This document shows positions 36,044 to 41,318 of a stretch of DNA of 41,318 bases, piece after piece; position 1 is the stretch's first letter, and the number at the start of each line of letters is the position of its first letter. The notes under the pieces are model-generated. The model was given only the letters and a program-made list of their open reading frames with translations. It ran no database searches and was not told where the DNA came from. The stretch is from the NCBI GenBank assembly GCA_035524275.1, contig DATKPC010000091.1:1-41318 (forward strand), given 5' to 3'. The DNA is from DATKPC01 sp035524275 (GTDB taxonomy: Bacteria > Pseudomonadota > Gammaproteobacteria > Burkholderiales > Burkholderiaceae_F). Position numbers and translations under genes: made by a program.

Positions 36044-36769
36044 ATGGTTAGCGGAGACCACATCTCGAAGCAGTACGACCAGCAGCTCGAGGAGATGCGC
36101 TCGCGCGTGCTCCAGATGGGCGGTCTCGTCGAGTCGCAGCTGCGTGCCGCGCTGGAAGCGTTCGAGGGCGCCGACGTCGAGGCCGCGCAGGCGGTCGTCG
36201 ATGCCGACAAGCGCGTCAACGACCAGGAGGTCGAGCTCGACCGGATGGTGAACTACGTCATCGCGCGCCGGCAGCCGACCGCGGGCGACCTGCGGATGAT
36301 CACCGGCGTCTCGAAGATGGCGACCGAGCTCGAGCGCATGGGCGACGAGGCGACGAAGATCGCGCGGGCCGCGAAATGGCTGCGGGAAAAGGGCGGCGGG
36401 TTCCGGCTGAACCGCATCCCCGACATCCGCGGCAGCGGCGACATCGCCTCCGAGATGCTGCGCGGCGCGCTCGACGCGTTCGCGCGGATGGACGCGGTGG
36501 CCGCCGCGGCGATCATCCGCGACGACCAGGGCGTGGACGACCGCTTCAAGGCGATCCTGCGCCAGCTGATCACGTTCATGATGGAAGACGCGCGGACGAT
36601 CTCCGCGGCCATCGACACGATCTGGGTCGCCAAGGCGATCGAGCGGATCGGCGATCACGCCAAGAACATCGCGGAGCACGTGATCTTCATCGCCGAGGGC
36701 ACGGACGTCCGGCATGCGCCGCGCGACGACCTGCCTCCCAAGGCGCGCGAACCGCAGCAGCAGGGCTGA
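36044..36769 (+). CDS. phoU: Phosphate signalling regulator PhoU
   Basis: Negative regulator that links Pst activity to PhoR and keeps the regulon off when phosphate is ample. The 241 residues form two PhoU three-helix repeats (about 15-105 and 120-215). Metal-binding type motifs are seen in MATELERMGDEATKIAR and AKAIERIGDHAKNIAEH. The ATG follows a GGGGATCG purine run. phoB starts seven bases after the stop. Confidence 0.96.
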   Translation: MVSGDHISKQYDQQLEEMRSRVLQMGGLVESQLRAALEAFEGADVEAAQAVVDADKRVNDQEVELDRMVNYVIARRQPTAGDLRMITGVSKMATELERMGDEATKIARAAKWLREKGGGFRLNRIPDIRGSGDIASEMLRGALDAFARMDAVAAAAIIRDDQGVDDRFKAILRQLITFMMEDARTISAAIDTIWVAKAIERIGDHAKNIAEHVIFIAEGTDVRHAPRDDLPPKAREPQQQG

Positions 36770-36776
36770 CACGGCG

Positions 36777-37472
36777 ATGACGGCATCGATTCTCGTCGTG
36801 GAAGACGAACCGGCGATCCAGGAGCTCGTCTCGTTTTCCTGCTCCAACAGCGGCTTTTCCGTCCGTCGAGCCGACAGCGTCGACTCCGCCCGCGCCGCGA
36901 TCCGGCACGAGCTGCCCGACCTGGTGATCCTCGACTGGATGCTGCCCGACCGCGCCGGCATCGAACTGCTGCGCGACCTGCGCGGCGAGGATCGCACGCG
37001 CCAGCTGCCGGTCATCATGCTGACCGCGCGCAGTACCGAGAGCGACCGCGTGAGCGGCCTGGACGCCGGCGCCGACGACTACGTCGTCAAGCCGTTTTCC
37101 CCGCGCGAGCTGGTGTCGCGGATCCGCGCGGTCTTCCGCCGCCGCGCGCCGCAGCACAGCGGCGAGACGCTCGACTACGGCCCTCTGCGGATCGATCCGG
37201 TCCGCCACGAGGTGGCGGTCGACGGCAAGGCGGTCAAGATGGGGCTGGCGGAGTTCAAGCTGCTGAAGTTCCTGATCGGGCATCCGGAACGCGTCTTCTC
37301 GCGCAGCCAGCTGCTCGACAGCGTCTGGGGCGACCATGTCTTCATCGAGGAGCGGACGGTCGACGTCCACGTGCTGCGGCTGCGCAAGGCGCTGATGCCG
37401 GTCAGCGCGCAGCACCTGGTGCAGACGGTGCGCGGGCTCGGCTACCGGCTGTCGACGCGCCCGGAGGCTTGA
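36777..37472 (+). CDS. phoB: Phosphate response regulator PhoB
   Basis: OmpR-type DNA-binding response regulator that activates the Pho regulon, including the pstS boxes in this window. At 231 residues the receiver domain has the acidic pair D10/E11, phospho-acceptor D53 (LVILDWMLP), T83 and K105 (VVKPFSP). The winged-helix domain (about 135-228) contains LLDSVWGDHVFIEERTVDVHVLRLRKAL, the recognition-helix region conserved in PhoB. Confidence 0.97.
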   Translation: MTASILVVEDEPAIQELVSFSCSNSGFSVRRADSVDSARAAIRHELPDLVILDWMLPDRAGIELLRDLRGEDRTRQLPVIMLTARSTESDRVSGLDAGADDYVVKPFSPRELVSRIRAVFRRRAPQHSGETLDYGPLRIDPVRHEVAVDGKAVKMGLAEFKLLKFLIGHPERVFSRSQLLDSVWGDHVFIEERTVDVHVLRLRKALMPVSAQHLVQTVRGLGYRLSTRPEA

Positions 37473-37501
37473 TTCCGCGACAGGTGCCCGGCAGCGTGGC
37501 C

Positions 37502-38866
37502 ATGGACGAGAACCCGGTCGGCGTCGTACGCCAGCGATTGAGCGTCGTCCGGACGGCGCTGCTGCGGATCGTGCTGGTGTTCGTCGTCGCGGTCGCGGCC
37601 GGCGCCGCGATCAGCCCGGTCGTCGGCCTGTGGCTCGCGGTCCTCGCGCTCGGCGCGCTGCTGGTCGTCCACACCTACTACGTCGGGCTCCTGGGCGCCT
37701 GGATCGACAATCCGCGCCTGGAGGACATTCCGACCGGTTGGGGGGCCTGGGCGCGGGTGTTCGCCGGCCTGTATCGGGCGCGCCGTACCAGCGAGCGCGA
37801 CCGGCAGCGGCTGCTCGACAACGAGGAACGCTTCCGCCGCACCGTGAGCGCGTTGCCGGAAGGGGTCGTGCTCGTCGACCCGGCGCTGCAGATCGAGTGG
37901 TGCAATCCGACCGCCGAACGCCACCTCGGCATCGCGTTGCTCGCGGACCAGGGCCTGCGCCTGACGAACCTCGTCCGCGATCCGACGTTCGTCGACTACC
38001 TGACCTCGCGCAGCTATGCGCAGCCGCTCAACTTCCGGCCGCTGGCGAAACCGTCGCTCGTGCTCGAAGTGATGGTCGTCGAGTTCGAGCCGGCCCGCTC
38101 GATGGTGATCACGCGCGACATCACCGAGTCGGAGCGCGTCGACTCGATGCGGCGCGATTTCGTCGCCAACGTCTCGCACGAGATGCGCACGCCGCTGACG
38201 GTGATCGGCGGCTTCGTCGAGACGCTGCTCGACAGCGATCCGCCGCTCGACGACATACGCCGCCACCACGTCTCGCTGATGCAGGAGCAGGCGACGCGGA
38301 TGATGCGGCTGATCGAGGACCTGCTACTGCTCTCCAGCCTCGAATCCGACCAGCGGCCGCGCGTCGACGACGTCGTCGATGCCGTCGCGCTGACCCGGGA
38401 GTTGGGCGACGAGGCGCGGGCGCTGTCGAAAGGCCGGCACCAGGTCGTCGTCGAGCCGTCGATCGTCGCGGTCCGCGGCAGCCGCGACGAATTGCGCAGC
38501 GCGTTCGGCAACCTCGTCTCCAACGCGATCCGCTATACGCCGCCGGGCGGAACGATCACGTTGCGCTGGCGGCGCGGACCGCAGGGCGCGGCATTCGAGG
38601 TCGAGGACACCGGCATCGGCGTGGCCGCGGAGCATCTGACGCGGCTCACCGAACGCTTCTATCGCGTCGACAAGAGCCGCTCGCGCGACACCGGCGGCAC
38701 CGGGCTCGGGCTGGCGATCGTGAAGCACGTGTTGCTTCGCCACCAGGGTGGCCTGGAGATCCGCTCCACGCCCGGTAGCGGAAGCACCTTTTCCGCCTGG
38801 CTGCCGACGGGGCGGGTCGCGCCGGACCCGGTCGGCGGCGCGCAGCGAGAACGCGAAGCCGCCTGA
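37502..38866 (+). CDS. phoR: Phosphate sensor histidine kinase PhoR
   Basis: Autophosphorylates and phosphorylates PhoB when phosphate is scarce. The 454 residues comprise two membrane helices (about 19-37 and 43-61) with almost no periplasmic loop, a PAS domain (about 105-205), HisKA with H226 (NVSHEMRTPL) and a HATPase domain with the N-box NLVSNAIRYTPPGG and G-boxes VEDTGIGV and GGTGLGLAIVKH. The lack of a sensory loop fits signalling through PstB/PhoU. The start is ATG 37502; a TTG at 37469 overlapping the phoB stop is possible. Confidence 0.95.
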   Translation: MDENPVGVVRQRLSVVRTALLRIVLVFVVAVAAGAAISPVVGLWLAVLALGALLVVHTYYVGLLGAWIDNPRLEDIPTGWGAWARVFAGLYRARRTSERDRQRLLDNEERFRRTVSALPEGVVLVDPALQIEWCNPTAERHLGIALLADQGLRLTNLVRDPTFVDYLTSRSYAQPLNFRPLAKPSLVLEVMVVEFEPARSMVITRDITESERVDSMRRDFVANVSHEMRTPLTVIGGFVETLLDSDPPLDDIRRHHVSLMQEQATRMMRLIEDLLLLSSLESDQRPRVDDVVDAVALTRELGDEARALSKGRHQVVVEPSIVAVRGSRDELRSAFGNLVSNAIRYTPPGGTITLRWRRGPQGAAFEVEDTGIGVAAEHLTRLTERFYRVDKSRSRDTGGTGLGLAIVKHVLLRHQGGLEIRSTPGSGSTFSAWLPTGRVAPDPVGGAQREREAA

Positions 38867-38886
38867 GCGGCGCGCCGGCGGCGAAT

Positions 38887-38915
38887 TTGCCGCTGCCGGG
38901 GCTGCCCGGTATCAT
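38887..38915 (+). promoter_or_regulatory. Promoter of the tRNA cluster
   Basis: TTGCCG (38887-38892), an exact 17-bp spacer and TATCAT (38910-38915), 11 bp ahead of tRNA-Pro. Confidence 0.6.
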
Positions 38916-38925
38916 TCCACGCTTT

Positions 38926-39002
<77 letters not shown>

Positions 39003-39078
39003 TCGTCGATCCGCTGCCGTCCGCTGGACTACGCCGCCGGCCAGCCCTCGAGGGTGGCCGGCCCGGATGCTCGACGGA

Positions 39079-39155
<77 letters not shown>

Positions 39156-39225
39156 CGTGGCTGGCGGGCCGGGTAGGCGGTGTTCCGCCGCGCGTCGTTC
39201 GCGCGGCAGCAGTCGAATTGTTCGC

Positions 39226-39301
39226 GGTGGCCGTAGCTCAACGGTAGAGTCCCGGATTGTGATTCCGGTTGTTGTGGGTTCGAATCCCATCGGCCACCCC
39301 A
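39226..39301 (+). tRNA. tRNA-His (GUG), likely attachment site
   Basis: 76 nt with encoded CCA and the His-specific extra G at position -1 (39226) opposite C73. Acceptor GTGGCCG pairs with CGGCCAC. The anticodon loop TTGTGAT gives GTG. The antisense strand of this gene encodes the last 21 residues of the adjacent integrase, so its 3' half is the probable att core. The tRNA itself is intact. Confidence 0.97.
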
Positions 39302-40422
39302 CTGATTTCGAAGGCTTTCTCCCCCACCGCACCGTCCTCGGGTACGTCGACTGTCCCCTGGATTGTCACCGTCGGTAGCCGGATAGATTTCGCGTGCTGC
39401 ATCAGATCGGTCGCGGCAAGATGCGTGTAGGTGCGCACCATGCGCGCATCCCTCCATCCGCCGAGGGTTTGAAGCACGAGGGCCGGGGTGCCGGCTTGGG
39501 CATGCCACGTGGCCCAGGTGTGGCGCAGGTCGTGCCAGCGTAACGTCGGCAGGCCTGCACGCGCGCGGGCCTTCCTCCACGCGGTGTTGTTCGAGCCGCT
39601 GGCGATCGGCCGCCGCCATAGCTCGTTTCCGAGCTTGTCCAGCTTGGCGTAGGTGAACACGTGGGTCTCGTGCTGCCCGAACTGTCCCTGAAGCACGGCC
39701 ACTGCATCGTCGTTCAGCGGCACGGGGATCAGTTCGCCCGCCTTGGCCTCGTCGCCCCACACGCGAGCGACGCGGCGGGTGAGGTCGACCTCCTGCCAGC
39801 GGAGGCCGTGCACGTTGGCGTCGCGCAACCCGGTCGCCAGGGCAAACCGGACCATTGGCAGCAGGTGAGGCGGCAATTCCGCGATCAGCCTAGCGGCCTG
39901 CTCGGGAGTCAGGACAGCGAAGCGCTTGGTGCGCGTCTTCTGGCGGCGCTTGTACGTCGGGATCGCGGGAACCGCTTCAACGAACTCTCGCTCGTGAGCG
40001 TAGATCCAAATGCGTGCGAGGACGGACAGGTACTTGTTGCAGGTTGTTGTCGACAAATCGCGCTGCGACCGCAGCTCCTCCCGAATTGCCATCATCCGAC
40101 TGGTGGTCAACTCGTCGAGATAGTCCGGCAGTAACCTTTTGCCGCCCTTCGTCAGCGCGAGCAGAGTGGCGAGGCGAAGCTTGTCGTCCGAATGCGATTT
40201 CTTGTCCTTGCTGTAGCCGGTCAGCCAGTCGGCAGCGGCTTGCGCGAATGCAATTCGTGGACGATCACCGATTTTTCGGAATCGCCAGAGCTCGGCGGCC
40301 CGCTTGTCGTGGTATTCCTGGGCCGCCTCGCGGTCGGCTGTGCCAGAAGATTCGTAAGTCGTTCCAAAGCCCTTCGCGGTGAACTTGCACCACCAGATAC
40401 GGCCGCGCCTGTAGAGCGACAT
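39238..40422 (-). CDS. Tyrosine-type site-specific integrase
   Basis: Recombinase for integration and excision of a mobile element. The 394 residues include an N-terminal Arm-type segment MSLYRRGRIWWCKFTAKGFG, a SAM-like core-binding domain (about 55-155) and a catalytic domain with R200 (ATGLRDAN), H297-x2-R300 (WHDLRHTW), W323 (LGGWRD) and nucleophile Y332 (RTYTHL). GGGAGGAA upstream supports ATG 40422. The last 21 residues (SGVADGIRTHNNRNHNPGLYR region) are encoded by the antisense strand of tRNA-His, and the stop lies in that gene. This marks integration at the tRNA 3' end. Composition here is less GC-rich than the core genes to the left. Confidence 0.95.
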   Translation of the reverse strand: MSLYRRGRIWWCKFTAKGFGTTYESSGTADREAAQEYHDKRAAELWRFRKIGDRPRIAFAQAAADWLTGYSKDKKSHSDDKLRLATLLALTKGGKRLLPDYLDELTTSRMMAIREELRSQRDLSTTTCNKYLSVLARIWIYAHEREFVEAVPAIPTYKRRQKTRTKRFAVLTPEQAARLIAELPPHLLPMVRFALATGLRDANVHGLRWQEVDLTRRVARVWGDEAKAGELIPVPLNDDAVAVLQGQFGQHETHVFTYAKLDKLGNELWRRPIASGSNNTAWRKARARAGLPTLRWHDLRHTWATWHAQAGTPALVLQTLGGWRDARMVRTYTHLAATDLMQHAKSIRLPTVTIQGTVDVPEDGAVGEKAFEISGVADGIRTHNNRNHNPGLYR

Positions 40423-40622
40423 GCGTACGTTCCTCCCGGCTGCACCTTGACCCAATCGAGCAGCTCTTCCGCCACGAACAACCAGCGTCGGCCGACGCGA
40501 TGTGCCGGAATCTTACCGGCGCGCGCCCAGGCCTCGACAGTGTGCTGGTGATGGTGAAGGAGCTTGGCGGCGCCGCGCAAGTCAAGCGTCGCCTGGAGCA
40601 ATGCGGAGTGGCGCGCCGCCAA
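40221..40622 (-). CDS. HTH (excisionase/AlpA-like) protein overlapping the integrase
   Basis: The N-terminal ~60 residues form a MerR-type winged helix of the helix_turn_helix_17 class: LDLRGAAKLLHHHQHTVEAW then ARAGKIPAHRVGRRWLFVAEELLDWV. Such small proteins act as recombination directionality factors. TTG at 40622 has AAGGGA six bases before it; TTG at 40646 is also possible. The frame has no stop after the domain and runs 67 codons into the integrase gene in another frame, giving a low-complexity tail (STGAAVSGGASSPRRALERL...). The domain call is firm; the tail may be natural overlap, or evidence of a lost stop or frameshift. Confidence 0.65.
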   Translation of the reverse strand: MAARHSALLQATLDLRGAAKLLHHHQHTVEAWARAGKIPAHRVGRRWLFVAEELLDWVKVQPGGTYACRSTGAAVSGGASSPRRALERLTNLLAQPTARRPRNTTTSGPPSSGDSEKSVIVHELHSRKPLPTG

Positions 40623-40913
40623 CGGGAATCCCTTTCCAACGATCAACTACAAGCCGATGCCGTCGGTCCGATCGCTGCCGGCGGCGATCGGCTCGAATTT
40701 CGTAAAGGAACTTCGTCCAATCCCGGGTCTGACGCCATACCGGCGCCGGTAGCCTTCGAGGAGCCCACGTGCCCCCTCAAGGCCTTAAGGGCGCTGCTAG
40801 CCGCTTCTCGTCGGCTTCTCGGCCAGCCAGCGGTCGCTGTGGGTACGGCCGCCAGGGAGCGATCGGTCGCGGAACCTTGAAGGCGCGCGCTCAGATGCAA
40901 GGCGCCCATGACG

Positions 40914-41318
40914 TCAGCGGAGCAGCGTCTCCGCCAAGGATCGTGGCGAATGAATGACGACCCCGGCGAACGTCCTTCCGTAGCCGGAACCGAAGTGCGC
41001 GCGATCGCCTGTCACGAGCACATTGCAGGCTGCGCCAATCGCCGCTGCCAGGACCGGCCGATCCTTTTCAGGCAGCCAATCGACGTCGGGCTGCGGTCGG
41101 GGCATTACCTTTACCGCGAGGACCCGCATTCCGATTAGGAGCCGATCGAGCTCCTCGATGGCCGCAGGCCCCTTCTTCTCCAGGTTTCGGCGGGCTTCCG
41201 CGACCACATAGTCATCGACGTAGCAGTCATCGCCTCGAGCGGCAAGCAATTCCAACAGCCGGCGGATCGCACCATCCGACTTGGCGGCCGAAAACAAGAT
41301 ATTGGCGTCCAGGAAGAC
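40914..41318 (-). CDS. PIN-domain protein, 5' end beyond the window
   Basis: Partial gene; 134 residues are visible. The first visible residues VFLDANILFSAAKSD hold the first PIN-domain aspartate. A Glu in VVAEARRNLEKKG and the acidic VTGDRAHFGSGYGRTFAG supply the other metal ligands. PIN proteins are RNases, often the toxin (VapC-like) of a toxin-antitoxin pair whose antitoxin gene usually lies upstream, here outside the window. It lies on the element side of the integrase and is probably its cargo. Confidence 0.75.
   Translation of the reverse strand, partial: VFLDANILFSAAKSDGAIRRLLELLAARGDDCYVDDYVVAEARRNLEKKGPAAIEELDRLLIGMRVLAVKVMPRPQPDVDWLPEKDRPVLAAAIGAACNVLVTGDRAHFGSGYGRTFAGVVIHSPRSLAETLLR

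Noticed and set aside
40643..40909. Small minus-strand frame of 88 codons between the HTH and PIN genes
   Set aside because: No ribosome site, domain or sensible composition; treated as non-coding intergenic sequence.

Overview
The window is high-GC chromosomal DNA from a betaproteobacterium. The evidence is gene order: ffs-dnaX-ybaB-recR, carA..carB-greA-yhbY-rlmE-ftsH-folP-glmM, and pstSCAB-phoU-phoB-phoR all follow the arrangement known from Burkholderiales/Rhodocyclales-type genomes. The proteins (type B L31, FtsH beginning MNNNM, class I fumarase) fit as well. I cannot name a genus from sequence alone. Most of the window is core genome; accessory DNA is limited to one insertion sequence, two clusters of REP-like palindromes and the edge of an integrated element at the right end.

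Left part (1-12.0 kb): REP-like palindromes lie downstream of a class I fumarase. Next come the membrane metalloprotease HtpX, a GT39-type membrane glycosyltransferase, ribosomal protein L31 type B, Rho and thioredoxin. The 4.5S SRP RNA, a GNAT acetyltransferase and a translationally coupled DNA-maintenance run (dnaX, ybaB, recR) follow. That run ends in an isoprenylcysteine-methyltransferase-like membrane protein whose start codon overlaps the recR stop.

Middle part (12.0-20.3 kb) is the most unusual stretch. A complete 1273-bp IS481-family element sits in the loop of a REP-like palindrome with a 5-bp target duplication (CTTCG). It is followed by a small secreted protein of unknown function and an 1184-residue flavo-iron-sulfur protein that joins a GltD-like half to a PyrK-like half, i.e. 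an NfnAB-like fusion in one chain. Divergent from this gene is a hemerythrin-like protein, and the shared upstream region carries a consensus FNR/ANR/DNR box. A rhomboid-fold protein that has lost its catalytic residues and gained a long soluble tail follows.

Right part (20.3-38.9 kb): pyrimidine/arginine carbamoyl-phosphate synthesis (carA, carB) with a phosphoheptose isomerase gene lodged between the subunits, then greA behind a leader terminator, yhbY divergent from rlmE, ftsH, folP and glmM. After a terminator comes the phosphate regulon: pstS with PhoB boxes placed 10 bp from its -10, then pstC, pstA, pstB, phoU, phoB, phoR. Transporter, PhoU brake and two-component system are all present, so phosphate sensing and uptake form one self-contained block.

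Right end (38.9-41.3 kb): three tRNA genes (Pro-UGG, Arg-UCU, His-GUG) behind one promoter. A tyrosine integrase reads antisense into the tRNA-His gene and stops inside it, so tRNA-His is the likely attachment site of an integrated element. A HTH (excisionase-like) gene overlaps the integrase start, and a PIN-domain protein runs off the window edge.
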